Shown in pieces: positions 16,345-24,917 of a DNA stretch of 64,000 nt. The first letter of the stretch is position 1; each line of letters starts with the position of its first letter. Origin of the DNA: Dehalococcoidia bacterium (lineage in GTDB: Bacteria; Chloroflexota; Dehalococcoidia; Lucifugimonadales; HRBIN23); contig JANXCH010000001.1 in NCBI GenBank assembly GCA_025060295.1, positions 158,896-222,895 on the forward strand, written 5' to 3'. A program made the position numbers and the translations under genes. The notes under the pieces are model-generated. The model worked only from the letters and a program-made list of their open reading frames with translations. It was not told the origin of the DNA and searched no databases.

Positions 16345-17120
16345 CCCGTGCGCTGGCTGTCTCCACCCCCCTGCCGCCCCTGTAAGAAAGCGCTGATGAG
16401 GTCAATGGGCAGAGGGAACACCACAGTGCTGGTGCGCTCCGTGGAGATTTCGGTGAGGGTCTGCAGGTAGCGCAACTGAAGGGCTGCGGGCTCCTGTTGC
16501 ATGACGCGGGCAGCAGCAGCCAGGCGCTCGGCGGCGGCATATTCCCCTTCGGCGTGGATGATTTTGGCCCGGCGCTCCCTCTCCGCCTCGGCCTGGCGGG
16601 CCAGGGCGCGGCGCATCTCCGCCGGTATCTCCACATCCTTCACCTCTACCGCGCTCACCTTCACGCCCCAGGGGTCAGTGTGCTCATCAATGATGCGCTG
16701 CAGGCGCTGATTGATGTTCTCCCGATGGGTGAGGAGTTCATCCAGTTCCGATTGGCCCACCACACTGCGCAGGGTCGTCTGAGCGATGAGGGAGGTGGCG
16801 CGCACGAAGTCCATGATTTTCACCACTGCCTTGGCCGGATCCACCACGCGAAAGTAGATGACCGCGTCCACCCGCGTGCTGACATTATCTTTGGTAATGC
16901 ACTCCTGAGGGGGCACATCAATGGTCAAGGTGCGCAGGTCCACCTTCACCATCCGCTCCACATAGGGGATCATGAAGAAGATGCCCGGCCCCCGTGCTCC
17001 CACCAGACGGCCCAAGCGGAAGATCACACCCCGCTCGTATTCCTGCACCACCCGCACCGACGCCGGGGCGAGCACCAGAATGAGGACGACGATGATACCC
17101 AGAACGATCACCCACTGCAT
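16341..17120 (-). CDS. Slipin/stomatin-like SPFH-domain protein
   Basis: The 259-residue protein has one N-terminal membrane segment (residues 3-20) and an SPFH/Band 7 domain (about 22-190: [59 protein letters not shown]). A charged coiled coil [20 protein letters not shown] and a hydrophobic C-terminal patch, [15 protein letters not shown], follow. It matches bacterial slipins that form membrane rings and are cleaved by their partner NfeD protease in the C-terminal hydrophobic region. Its start ATG overlaps the stop of the nfeD gene by one base, a strong sign of a working pair in membrane quality control. Confidence 0.92.
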   Translation of the reverse strand: MQWVIVLGIIVVLILVLAPASVRVVQEYERGVIFRLGRLVGARGPGIFFMIPYVERMVKVDLRTLTIDVPPQECITKDNVSTRVDAVIYFRVVDPAKAVVKIMDFVRATSLIAQTTLRSVVGQSELDELLTHRENINQRLQRIIDEHTDPWGVKVSAVEVKDVEIPAEMRRALARQAEAERERRAKIIHAEGEYAAAERLAAAARVMQQEPAALQLRYLQTLTEISTERTSTVVFPLPIDLISAFLQGRQGGGDSQRTG

Positions 17121-18442
17121 TAGTCCCTCCTTTGGAGCCTGCGGACACGGAGGGTGAGACCATCTCTCCCCTCCACGACAACCGGTTCCCCCTCCTCAAT
17201 ACGCCCATTCAGGCTGACGGCTTGCCACCGCTCCCCTTCTACCATAACGGTGCCGTAGGGGTCAAGGGGCGTGCGGGCCACACCCCTTTGGCCCGTGAGC
17301 CCCTCACCCCCCGTGACGGGTTGGCGGCGCAAGCGGTCCTGCACAACGGTGCGCACAACGACGATGAAAAAGGCGGCGATTGCCAGCGCTACACTGGAGA
17401 CGAGCCAAGGATTAACCCGTAGGTTAGGCGGGGCCGCGCTGGACATCAGCAGAAGCCCGCCCAAGATCAAAGCGATAGCCCCCCCGATTCCTAAAGCGCC
17501 ATAGCTGGTAACAAACACTTCCGCCACAAATAGGATAAAAGCCAGCACGATGAGGAGCACCCCCGCCCAGTTGATGGGCAAAGTGCCCAAGGAAAAAAGG
17601 GCCAGGAGGAGCAGGATGGCCCCCACCACCCCCGGAACAATGGAGCCAGGGTTGGCAAACTCAAAAAACAACGCCAGCAAAGCCAGGCTCAACAGAATGA
17701 AGGCGATGTTAGGGTTGCTGATGACGACCAGAAACTGTTCAATCAAGGACATGTCCACATAAACCACCTGGGCATGGGCAGTCTGCAGGGTCGCCTCACC
17801 CATGAGCAGGGACACGCGCCGCCCATGCACTTGCTGGAGGAGGGTAGGCAAGTCAGGCGCCACCTCCTCCACGATCCTCAACGCCTTGGCCTCATCTGCG
17901 GGAACAGAGGCACTCTCACGCACCGCCTTCTCCGCCCATTCCGCATTGCGCCCCCGCAGCTGGGCAAGGCTGCGGATGTAGGCGACCGCATCGTTGAGGA
18001 TCTTCTCCTGCATAGGTGAACGGCTGTCGGCCTGCTGGTCTGTCCCCCCGAGGGGGACAGGGGTGGCTGCACCGATCTCAGTGCCGGGGGCCATGGCGGC
18101 GATGTGCGCCGAAAGGGTAATAAAAGTGCCCGCCGAGGCAGCCCGAGCCCCTGCCGGCGCCACGTACACAATGACAGGCACCCGAGCGTTGATAATGCGT
18201 TGGATAATCTCGCGCATGCTTTCGTCCAGGCCCCCTGGGGTGTCCAGCATGATGACGGCGGCGGTGGCGCTGCGGCGCTCCGCTTCGTCCAGACCCCGCT
18301 CTATGTAGCGTGTCAGGGCAGGGTTGATAGTGCCCTTCACCCTCAGCACGACCACCTGGGGGGTCGCCGCCATAAGGGGCAGTGCCAGAAGGAAAACCAG
18401 CAGGGTGGCTAACAGAAAGGCCAGACCGAAACGCGCTACCAC
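17120..18442 (-). CDS. NfeD-family membrane serine protease
   Basis: A long-form NfeD of about 440 residues. It has a signal segment ([26 protein letters not shown]), a ClpP-class protease domain with the serine in [12 protein letters not shown] and a lysine in WAEKAVRES, then four to five membrane segments and a C-terminal OB-fold NfeD domain ([23 protein letters not shown]). In archaeal homologues the protease cuts the hydrophobic C terminus of the slipin encoded next door. The frame extends upstream through the antisense of tRNA-Val, giving a false N terminus. I start at GTG because AGGGGTGG precedes it and a signal peptide begins there. The exact start is uncertain. Confidence 0.88.
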   Translation of the reverse strand: MVARFGLAFLLATLLVFLLALPLMAATPQVVVLRVKGTINPALTRYIERGLDEAERRSATAAVIMLDTPGGLDESMREIIQRIINARVPVIVYVAPAGARAASAGTFITLSAHIAAMAPGTEIGAATPVPLGGTDQQADSRSPMQEKILNDAVAYIRSLAQLRGRNAEWAEKAVRESASVPADEAKALRIVEEVAPDLPTLLQQVHGRRVSLLMGEATLQTAHAQVVYVDMSLIEQFLVVISNPNIAFILLSLALLALFFEFANPGSIVPGVVGAILLLLALFSLGTLPINWAGVLLIVLAFILFVAEVFVTSYGALGIGGAIALILGGLLLMSSAAPPNLRVNPWLVSSVALAIAAFFIVVVRTVVQDRLRRQPVTGGEGLTGQRGVARTPLDPYGTVMVEGERWQAVSLNGRIEEGEPVVVEGRDGLTLRVRRLQRRD

Positions 18443-18472
18443 CCGCCACCCCTGAAGGACATGCTCCCTTCT

Positions 18473-18478
18473 ATTATA
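18473..18478 (-). promoter_or_regulatory. -10 box of the nfeD-slipin operon
   Basis: A perfect TATAAT on the minus strand lies 30 bases before the chosen GTG of nfeD. No convincing -35 is visible, so confidence is moderate. Confidence 0.45.
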
Positions 18479-18526
18479 CAGGAGCCACACCCGCAATGCT
18501 TCCCCCTGAGGAAGCCTCCTTTGCCC

Positions 18527-18556
18527 TTGACGCTTTTTCGTACCGCCCTCTACACT
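18527..18556 (+). promoter_or_regulatory. Promoter of tRNA-Val
   Basis: TTGACG, an 18-base spacer and TACACT end nine bases before the first base of the tRNA. This is the correct distance for a tRNA promoter. Confidence 0.65.
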
Positions 18557-18565
18557 AGAGGCGTG

Positions 18566-18642
18566 GGGCGGGTAGCTCAGAGGCCCAGAGCACTGCGTTG
18601 ACATCGCAGGGGTCATAGGTTCGAATCCTATCCCGCCCACCA
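18566..18642 (+). tRNA. tRNA-Val (anticodon GAC)
   Basis: A complete cloverleaf. The acceptor stem GGGCGGG pairs with CCCGCCC. The D arm is GCTC...GAGC, and the anticodon stem CTGCG/CGCAG encloses the loop TTGACAT with GAC as anticodon. The T arm ATAGG-TTCGAAT-CCTAT follows. The 3' ACCA is encoded. A small stem TGCTC/GAGCA just after the CCA may mark the transcript end. Confidence 0.97.
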
Positions 18643-18674
18643 TTGCTCTCAGCGGAGCATCGGCGTTGGGAACC

Positions 18675-18729
18675 GTCTGCTAACTGCCCACCACCTTTGG
18701 TGTGTTCCCCCTAACGGGGGACAACAGAC
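18675..18729 (+). promoter_or_regulatory. Possible structured leader upstream of thrS
   Basis: GTCTG pairs with CAGAC 45 bases later and encloses two hairpins: CACC-TTT-GGTG and TCCCCC-TAAC-GGGGGA. This forms a three-way junction about 75 bases before the thrS start codon. It could be an attenuator or a translational operator. The canonical T-box consensus is not present, so the class is unknown. Confidence 0.35.
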
Positions 18730-18803
18730 TCCCTTCCTTCCATCTATGCCCTCCGCTCTCCTTTGCTGTGTGTGCTCCTATCTCTGTTCGCAGGAGAATG
18801 TTT

Positions 18804-20558
18804 ATGATCGTATCCCATAAAACCCGTGTGCCCCCTGAAGTGGCAGACCTGCGCGCCCGCCTGCGCCACTCGGCGGCTCATATTATGGCCGACGCCGTTT
18901 TAACCCTGTTCCCCGAGGCCAAACTGACTATCGGACCCCCCACTGAGGACGGTTTTTACTATGACTTTGATGTCCCCCACCCGTTCACTCAAGATGATTT
19001 GGCACGGATTGAACAGGTGATGCGCCAACGGGTAGAGGCCGACTTGCCCTTCGTGCGCCACGAGGTCTCACGGGAAGAGGCCCGACGCCGCTTCGCCTCC
19101 AACCCCTACAAACTAGAGATCATCGAGAGCATCCCCGAGGGGGAACCCATCACCCTCTACAGCCATGGTTCCTTTGTGGACCTCTGTCGGGGTTCACATG
19201 TGGAGCGCACAGGGCAAGTACGCTATTTCAAACTGCTCACTGTGGCAGGGGCCTACTGGCGCGGGGACGAGCGTAATCCTATGCTCCAGCGTATCTACGG
19301 AACGGCCTTTGAGAGCCAGGAGGCTCTGGAGGACTTCCTGCGCCGACGGGAAGAGGCCCTAAAGCGCGATCACCGCAAACTGGGGAAGGAACTGGACCTG
19401 TTCTCCATCCACGACGAGGTGGGGCCGGGGCTAATCCTTTGGCATCCGAAGGGGGCTGTGGTGCGCTCCCTGATTGAAGACCTTTGGCGCCGCGTGCATC
19501 TGCAGGCGGGGTATCACCTGGCCTATACCCCTCACCTGGGGCGGGCGCGCCTGTGGGAGACCAGCGGCCACCTCGCCTTCTACAAGGAGAATATGTACCC
19601 CCCGATGGAGATGGAGGGGGAGCAGTACTATGCCAAGCCCATGAACTGCCCCTTCCACATTATGATTTACCGCTCGGCTTTGCGCAGTTATCGGGATCTC
19701 CCGTTGCGTATTGGGGAGCTGGGCACAGTCTACCGTTATGAGCGGGGAGGGGTGCTGCACGGCCTGATGCGCGTGCGGGGGTTCACCCAGGACGATGCCC
19801 ACATCTTCTGCCGCCCTGACCAAGTGGAGCAGGAGGTTATGGGGGTGCTGGATCTCACCTTCTCCCTGCTGGAGATTTTCGGCTTCCGCGAGGTGGAGGT
19901 AGTGCTCTCCACGCGGCCGGCCAAGGCCGTGGGCGACGTCCAGATGTGGGAGGTGGCTACCCAGTCCCTCCGCCACGCCCTGGAGAAGCGGGGCCTGGAA
20001 TATGACGTGGACGAGGGCGGGGGTGCCTTCTACGGCCCCAAGATAGACATCAAAATTCGGGATGCCCTGGAACGGGCTTGGCAATGCACCACCGTTCAGT
20101 TTGACTTCAACTTGCCGGAGCGCTTTGACCTCACCTACCAAGGGCCTGATGGTCAGAGGCACCGCCCCTATATGGTGCACCGTGCTATCCTCGGCTCGTT
20201 GGAGCGGTTCTTGGGAGTGCTCATTGAGCATTACGGGGGGGCCTTCCCGGTGTGGCTGGCTCCCGTGCAGGCGGTCATCATCCCTATCGCCGACCGGCAC
20301 GTGCACTATGCCCAGCAGGTCGCCCAGGCGTTGCGGGAAAAGGGCATCCGCGTGCACCTGGACGACCGCGGCGAGCGCATGCAGGCCAAGATACGGGACG
20401 CCCAACTGCACAAGGTGCCCTATATGCTCATCGTTGGGGATAGGGAGGCCTCCACGGGGGCGGTGGCGGTGCGCCTGCGCAGCGGGGAGGACCTGGGGCC
20501 TGTGCCCTTGGCCATCTTGACGGAGCGTATCCACAGGGAAGTGACAGAGCACCGCTAG
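18804..20558 (+). CDS. thrS: Threonyl-tRNA synthetase, TGS-less form
   Basis: Charges tRNA-Thr. The 584-residue protein lacks the N-terminal TGS domain of the 640-residue E. coli type. It starts at the editing domain, with HSAAH at 22-26 and DLCRGSH with C128 and H132, which removes mischarged serine. The class II catalytic core follows: NCPFHIMIYRS, motif 2 RIGELGTVYRYERGGVLHGLMRVRGFTQDDAHIF and motif 3 HRAILGSLERFLGVLIEHYGG. The C-terminal anticodon-binding domain completes it. Of several in-frame starts the ATG six bases after AGGAGA is chosen. TGS-less ThrRS is known in Chloroflexota. The leader upstream may be structured. Confidence 0.95.
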   Translation: MIVSHKTRVPPEVADLRARLRHSAAHIMADAVLTLFPEAKLTIGPPTEDGFYYDFDVPHPFTQDDLARIEQVMRQRVEADLPFVRHEVSREEARRRFASNPYKLEIIESIPEGEPITLYSHGSFVDLCRGSHVERTGQVRYFKLLTVAGAYWRGDERNPMLQRIYGTAFESQEALEDFLRRREEALKRDHRKLGKELDLFSIHDEVGPGLILWHPKGAVVRSLIEDLWRRVHLQAGYHLAYTPHLGRARLWETSGHLAFYKENMYPPMEMEGEQYYAKPMNCPFHIMIYRSALRSYRDLPLRIGELGTVYRYERGGVLHGLMRVRGFTQDDAHIFCRPDQVEQEVMGVLDLTFSLLEIFGFREVEVVLSTRPAKAVGDVQMWEVATQSLRHALEKRGLEYDVDEGGGAFYGPKIDIKIRDALERAWQCTTVQFDFNLPERFDLTYQGPDGQRHRPYMVHRAILGSLERFLGVLIEHYGGAFPVWLAPVQAVIIPIADRHVHYAQQVAQALREKGIRVHLDDRGERMQAKIRDAQLHKVPYMLIVGDREASTGAVAVRLRSGEDLGPVPLAILTERIHREVTEHR

Positions 20559-20569
20559 CGTTGCAGGCG

Positions 20570-20578
20570 TGCTATTAT
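20570..20578 (+). promoter_or_regulatory. Extended -10 before the aminotransferase gene
   Basis: TGC-TATTAT, an extended -10 element, lies 43 bases before the GTG start of the aminotransferase. No good -35 at proper distance is seen; extended -10 promoters often lack one. Confidence 0.45.
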
Positions 20579-20621
20579 AGGATATGTGCCCCTCTTCACA
20601 AAGGGGGCAGAGGAGGCGAGC

Positions 20622-21734
20622 GTGGCCAACTTACGCGTCCCAGGCCCAACCCCATGCCCAGAGGATGTGCTGGCAGCCGTCGGGAGGCAGATGATCAACC
20701 ACCGGGGACCCGAGTTCAAGGACCTCATCACCCGCATCCACCAACGGCTCCAGCAGGTGTTCCAGACCACAAACGACGTCCTCATCTTCACCGCCTCGGG
20801 CACCGGGGCGATGGAAGCCTGTCTGGTCAATACCCTTTCCCCAGGGGATCAGGTGCTGTGCGTGAGCATCGGGGAGTTTGGGGAGCGCTTCATTCAGATC
20901 GCCGAAGCCTATGGGATGCAGGTGGTGAAGGTCGCCTTCCCCTACGGGCAGGCGGCGGATCCTGACCAAGTGCGGAAGGCCCTCAAGGCTCACCCCCAGG
21001 TCAAGGCGGTGTGCATCACCCACAACGAGACCTCCACGGGCGTTACTAACGACCTGCAAACCCTAGCCCAGGTGGTCAAAGAGGCCGACAAACTCCTGAT
21101 CGTGGACGCCATCTCCAGTCTGGGGTGCATCCCCTTGCCTGTGGATGCGTGGGGATGCGATGTGGTTGCCACCGCCTCCCAGAAGGGGTTTATGGTTCCG
21201 CCCGGCTTGGCTTTCGTTTCGGTTAGCCCACGGGCGTGGGAGGCTTATAAGACGGCCAAAGCGCCCCGTTTCTATCTGGATTTTGGGAAGCACAAGTCGT
21301 ACTACGAGCGGGGCCAGACACCCTGGACGCCTGCGGTCTCCATCTTCTACGGGCTGGATGTCAGCCTGGCCTTTATGCTCCAACAGGGGATGGAGAATAT
21401 TTACGCCCATCACGCCCGTATGGGGGCTTTGACCCGACAAGGGGCGCGGGCATTGGGCCTTTCCCTACTGGTGGCTGACGAGCGCTACGCCTCCAACACC
21501 GTTACTGCTATCAAGGTGCCAGAGGGCGTTGACGGTCGCCGCCTCGAAGCCACGCTGCGGGAGAAGTTTGGGGTGGTGGTGGCGGGCGGGCAAGGGCCTC
21601 TGGCGGGCAAGATCATCCGCATCGGCCATATGGGGTATGTGCGGGAGTCCGACATCCGGGAGTGCCTGGATGCTGTGGGCAAGGCTTTGCTGTCCCTGGG
21701 CTACCGTGTGCCCACAGTGACGCGCGCGGTGTAA
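20622..21734 (+). CDS. PLP-dependent aminotransferase (serine/alanine-glyoxylate type)
   Basis: A 370-residue class V aminotransferase. It begins with the family motif RVPGPTPCPEDVL, has FTASGTGAMEACL for cofactor phosphate binding, THNETSTGV, and the aspartate of IVDAISSLG. The PLP lysine is in TASQKGFMVPPG. Relatives transaminate serine, alanine or phosphoserine with glyoxylate or 2-oxoglutarate. Because serA follows directly, a role in the phosphorylated serine pathway or in serine-glyoxylate exchange is likely, but sequence alone does not decide. GTG is chosen as start because AGGAGG lies five bases upstream; a longer in-frame start exists 36 bases earlier. Confidence 0.9.
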   Translation: MANLRVPGPTPCPEDVLAAVGRQMINHRGPEFKDLITRIHQRLQQVFQTTNDVLIFTASGTGAMEACLVNTLSPGDQVLCVSIGEFGERFIQIAEAYGMQVVKVAFPYGQAADPDQVRKALKAHPQVKAVCITHNETSTGVTNDLQTLAQVVKEADKLLIVDAISSLGCIPLPVDAWGCDVVATASQKGFMVPPGLAFVSVSPRAWEAYKTAKAPRFYLDFGKHKSYYERGQTPWTPAVSIFYGLDVSLAFMLQQGMENIYAHHARMGALTRQGARALGLSLLVADERYASNTVTAIKVPEGVDGRRLEATLREKFGVVVAGGQGPLAGKIIRIGHMGYVRESDIRECLDAVGKALLSLGYRVPTVTRAV

Positions 21735-21736
21735 AG

Positions 21737-23335
21737 ATGCCTCGGTTGCGTATTCTCGTGGCTGATCCCTTACATCCCCAGGGCGTGGAGTTTCTGCGCT
21801 CCCAGCCCGATGTGGAGGTGGTGCTGCGCCAGAAGGACGCTCCGGCCGAGGCGTTCATACACCATCTGCGGGAGGCGCACGCCCTCATCGTCCGCAGTGA
21901 GACGAAGGTTACATCGGACCTGTTTGCCCAGGCCCCCAATCTTGTGGTGGTTGGACGCGCCGGGGTGGGGGTGGACAACATTGATGTGGAGGAGGCTACC
22001 CGCCGTGGGGTGGCGGTGGTCAACGCTCCCACGGGGAACATCATCGCTGCAGCCGAGCACACCATCGCCCTTTTGCTGGCGGTGGCACGCCGCATCCCCC
22101 AGGCGCACGCCTCCCTTCAGCGGGGCGAGTGGAAGCGCTCCCAGTTCATTGGCACCCAGGTGCGGGACAAAACCTTGGGCATCATCGGTTTGGGGCGCGT
22201 GGGCTCCCAGGTGGCCCAGCGGGCCCGAGGTTTGCAGATGCGCCTTCTCGCCTATGACCCCTTCGTCTCGGCCGACTTTGCCCAAAGGCTTGGCGTCACC
22301 CTGGTGCCCCTAGAGCGCCTCCTGCAGGAGGCGGACTTCGTTACCATTCACGCCCCCTTGACCCCCGCCACCCGCCACCTCATAGGCACAGGGCAACTGG
22401 CTTTAATGAAGCCAGGAGCCTACCTCATCAATGTGGCGCGGGGCGACCTAGTGGACGAGGAGGCGCTCCTGCGGAGCCTCAACGAGGGGCGCTTGGCAGG
22501 GGCGGCGCTGGACGTGTTCTCCCAAGAGCCGCCGCCCGCTGATCATCCCCTTCTGCGCCATCCCCGTGTGGTGGTCACCCCCCATCTCGGGGCCTCCACC
22601 GAGGAGGCTCAGGCGGAGGTGGCACAAGAGGTGGCGGAGCAGGTGCTGGCGGTGCTCCGTGGGCAGCCCTCGGCATATACCATCAACGCCCCCATGGTGG
22701 TGCCCGAGTCCCAAAAGGTCTTGGCCCCCTATCTGCCCGTAGCGACCACCCTCGGGCGCATCGCCATTCAACTCCTGGACGGGCAACTGCAACGGGTCGT
22801 GTTACGCTATCAGGGGGAGATCGCCCAGCATGACACCACCATCTTGAAGGCAGCCGCTTTGGTGGGGCTCCTGCAACCCACCACCGACCAACGGGTGAAC
22901 CTGGTCAATGCCCAATCGGTGGCGACCCGCCGTGGCCTCGTGGTGGCCGAGGAGAAGGGCCCTGCACCTGAACATTACGCCAGCCTGTTGGGGGTGGAAC
23001 TGGAGGCTACCGGCGGGCGGGTGTCCCTAGTGGGCACCGCTATGCGCGGGGAGGTGCACATCGTCCAAGTGAAGGGGTACTGGCTGGATTTGGTGCCCTC
23101 TGCTCCCTACCTGCTTTTCATTGACCACCACGACCGCCCCGGGCTTATCGGTGCGGTGGGGAGCATCACGGGGCGCCACGATATCAACATTAGTTTCATG
23201 GAGGTGGGGCGCTTTGAGCCGCGGGGGCGAGCCATGATGGTGCTGGGGCTGGACGACCCTATGCCCCCCGAAGTGTTGGCCCAGGTGCGTGCCCTGCCTT
23301 ATATCTATAGCGCCCGCCTGGTGCATACGGCCTAG
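21737..23335 (+). CDS. serA: D-3-phosphoglycerate dehydrogenase
   Basis: First enzyme of serine synthesis, oxidising 3-phosphoglycerate with NAD. The 532-residue protein is the long form. Its catalytic domains contain GRAGVGVDNID, the Rossmann motif GLGRVGSQVA, the arginine of NVARGDLVDE, the glutamate of DVFSQEPPP and the histidine of TPHLGASTEEA. An intervening ASB-type domain (about 320-455) and a C-terminal ACT domain (about 456-532, DRPGLIGAVGSITGRHDINISFMEVGR) follow, the latter probably binding serine for feedback. The start ATG is two bases after the aminotransferase stop and lacks its own ribosome site, so translation is probably coupled. Confidence 0.95.
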   Translation: MPRLRILVADPLHPQGVEFLRSQPDVEVVLRQKDAPAEAFIHHLREAHALIVRSETKVTSDLFAQAPNLVVVGRAGVGVDNIDVEEATRRGVAVVNAPTGNIIAAAEHTIALLLAVARRIPQAHASLQRGEWKRSQFIGTQVRDKTLGIIGLGRVGSQVAQRARGLQMRLLAYDPFVSADFAQRLGVTLVPLERLLQEADFVTIHAPLTPATRHLIGTGQLALMKPGAYLINVARGDLVDEEALLRSLNEGRLAGAALDVFSQEPPPADHPLLRHPRVVVTPHLGASTEEAQAEVAQEVAEQVLAVLRGQPSAYTINAPMVVPESQKVLAPYLPVATTLGRIAIQLLDGQLQRVVLRYQGEIAQHDTTILKAAALVGLLQPTTDQRVNLVNAQSVATRRGLVVAEEKGPAPEHYASLLGVELEATGGRVSLVGTAMRGEVHIVQVKGYWLDLVPSAPYLLFIDHHDRPGLIGAVGSITGRHDINISFMEVGRFEPRGRAMMVLGLDDPMPPEVLAQVRALPYIYSARLVHTA

Positions 23336-23362
23336 TATCCCCCCGCATCCCTAGCTGTGCCC

Positions 23363-23399
23363 GTGCCGGCACAAGGGCCTTCGGCCCCTTTTGCGTTTT
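23363..23399 (+). terminator. Terminator after serA
   Basis: A palindrome GTGCCGGCAC is followed by a stem GGGCC-TTC-GGCCC and the T-rich CTTTTGCGTTTT. The stem is short but T-rich sequence follows, so it plausibly ends the serA transcript. Its tail overlaps the -35 of the next promoter. Confidence 0.5.
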
Positions 23400-23418
23400 C
23401 TGGGACTGGTGCTATGAT
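23391..23418 (+). promoter_or_regulatory. Promoter of the malic enzyme pair
   Basis: TTGCGT, a 16-base spacer and the extended -10 TGC-TATGAT lie about 45 bases before the first malic enzyme start. Confidence 0.65.
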
Positions 23419-23463
23419 GAGGCCCAGGGAGGAGCCCCCCCACGGGCAAGGAGGAAGCCAGCC

Positions 23464-24903
23464 GTGCCTGCCAAAGAGCCCGAAGTTACCTATAGCGTGA
23501 CCGTGCGGGCGGAATATCCCAACCGCCCCGGCATGCTGGGGCGTATTACCACCGCCATCGGCGAAGTCGGGGGCGACATCGGGGCGGTCGACCTCATTCA
23601 CTCCAGCCGTTCGGTAATGGTGCGGGACTTCACCGTCAACGCCCGGGACACCGCCCACGCCCAACAGATCGTCAAGGCCATTCGCCGGGTGCCGGGGGTG
23701 AAAGTCATCCACGCCTCCGATAGGGTCTTCCTCACCCACCTAGGGGGCAAGATCGGTGTCTACAGCAAGGTGCCGCTCAAGACCCGCACCGACCTTTCCC
23801 TGGCGTATACCCCCGGAGTGGGGCGTGTGAGCATGGCCATCCACGATGACCCGCAGAGTGTGTGGACGCTCACCAGCAAGGCCAACACGGTGGCGGTGGT
23901 TACTGATGGCACCGCTGTGCTGGGTCTCGGGGATGTGGGGCCGGCCGCCGCCCTCCCGGTGATGGAGGGGAAGGCCCTGCTGTTCAAGGAACTGGGGGGT
24001 GTGGACGCCTGGCCTCTTTGCCTAGCCACCAAAGATGTGGATGAAATCGTGCGGACGGTGAAGATTGTTGCCACCGGGTTCGGGGGAATCAACCTGGAGG
24101 ACATCGCCGCCCCCCGCTGTTTTGAAATCGAGGAGCGCCTAGTCAAGGAGCTGGACATCCCGGTGATGCACGACGACCAGCATGCTACCGCCGTGGCGGT
24201 CTTAGCGGGCCTCACCAATGCCTGTAAACTCCTGAAGCGCACTCTTCAAGACCAACGCACCGTCATCCTGGGGGCAGGGGCCAGTGCCATCGCCACCGCT
24301 TGGCTCTTGCTAAAGGCGGGGATGAAGGACATCACCCTGTGCGACCGCCAGGGCATCCTCTACGCCGGGCGTCGGGAACATATGAACCCTTACAAGGAGG
24401 CCATCGCCCGGCAGACCAATCCCCGGGGCCTGAAAGGCGATTTGATGACGGCGGTGGAAGGGGCGGATGTGTTCATCGGCCTATCCGGCCCCGGCCTGCT
24501 CACCCCGGAACACTTGAAGCGCATGAACCCTAAGCCTATCGTGTTCGCCATGGCCAACCCGGTGCCTGAAATTTTCCCTGAGGAGGCGGCACCCTACGCA
24601 GCCATCATCGGCACAGGGCGCTCGGATTATCCCAATCAAATCAACAATGCCCTCGTATTCCCGGGGATGTTCCGAGGGGTGCTGGACGTGCGGGCACGGC
24701 AGATCACCGACGAGATGAAACTGGCGGCTGCCGAGGCCATCGCCAGCGTGATTCCTCCCCGGGAACTCAATGAGGAATATATTGTTCCCAGCGTGTTTGA
24801 CCGTCGGGTGGTGCCGGCCATCGCCAAAGCGGTGGCGCAGGCGGCCTATAAAAGCGGGGTCGCCCAGCGCTCCCGGCGGCGCTTGCACATGACGCGGGTG
24901 TAG
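23464..24903 (+). CDS. ACT-domain malic enzyme, copy 1
   Basis: Malic enzyme decarboxylates malate to pyruvate with NAD(P), linking the TCA cycle to pyruvate. The 479-residue protein has an N-terminal ACT-like domain (about 7-85: VTVRAEYPNRPGMLGRITTAIGEVGGDIGAVD). The malic enzyme core follows: AYTPGVGRVS, LTSKANTVAVVTDGTAVLGLGDVGP, FKELGGVDAWPLCL, the metal-site GGINLEDIAAPRCF, and PVMHDDQHATAVAVLAG. The cofactor motif GAGASAIATAWLL deviates slightly from GxGxxG. The ACT domain suggests allosteric control by a small ligand, perhaps an amino acid. It starts with GTG after AAGGAGG. The near-identical layout of the next gene shows a tandem duplication. Confidence 0.93.
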   Translation: MPAKEPEVTYSVTVRAEYPNRPGMLGRITTAIGEVGGDIGAVDLIHSSRSVMVRDFTVNARDTAHAQQIVKAIRRVPGVKVIHASDRVFLTHLGGKIGVYSKVPLKTRTDLSLAYTPGVGRVSMAIHDDPQSVWTLTSKANTVAVVTDGTAVLGLGDVGPAAALPVMEGKALLFKELGGVDAWPLCLATKDVDEIVRTVKIVATGFGGINLEDIAAPRCFEIEERLVKELDIPVMHDDQHATAVAVLAGLTNACKLLKRTLQDQRTVILGAGASAIATAWLLLKAGMKDITLCDRQGILYAGRREHMNPYKEAIARQTNPRGLKGDLMTAVEGADVFIGLSGPGLLTPEHLKRMNPKPIVFAMANPVPEIFPEEAAPYAAIIGTGRSDYPNQINNALVFPGMFRGVLDVRARQITDEMKLAAAEAIASVIPPRELNEEYIVPSVFDRRVVPAIAKAVAQAAYKSGVAQRSRRRLHMTRV

Positions 24904-24917
24904 ACCCCAGGTCGGCT

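Noticed and set aside
18443-18643. An upstream extension of the nfeD frame that reads VGGIGFEPMTP and so on across the antisense of tRNA-Val
   Set aside because: This peptide is the well-known artefact of translating an antisense tRNA gene. The region holds the tRNA promoter and tRNA, and a signal peptide starts downstream at the GTG.
18643-18803. T-box riboswitch before thrS
   Set aside because: The conserved T-box sequence that pairs with uncharged tRNA is not present; only generic hairpins are seen.
19431-20552. Long open frame antisense to thrS
   Set aside because: It mirrors codon bias of a GC-rich gene on the other strand, has no ribosome site or recognisable domain, and thrS is certain.
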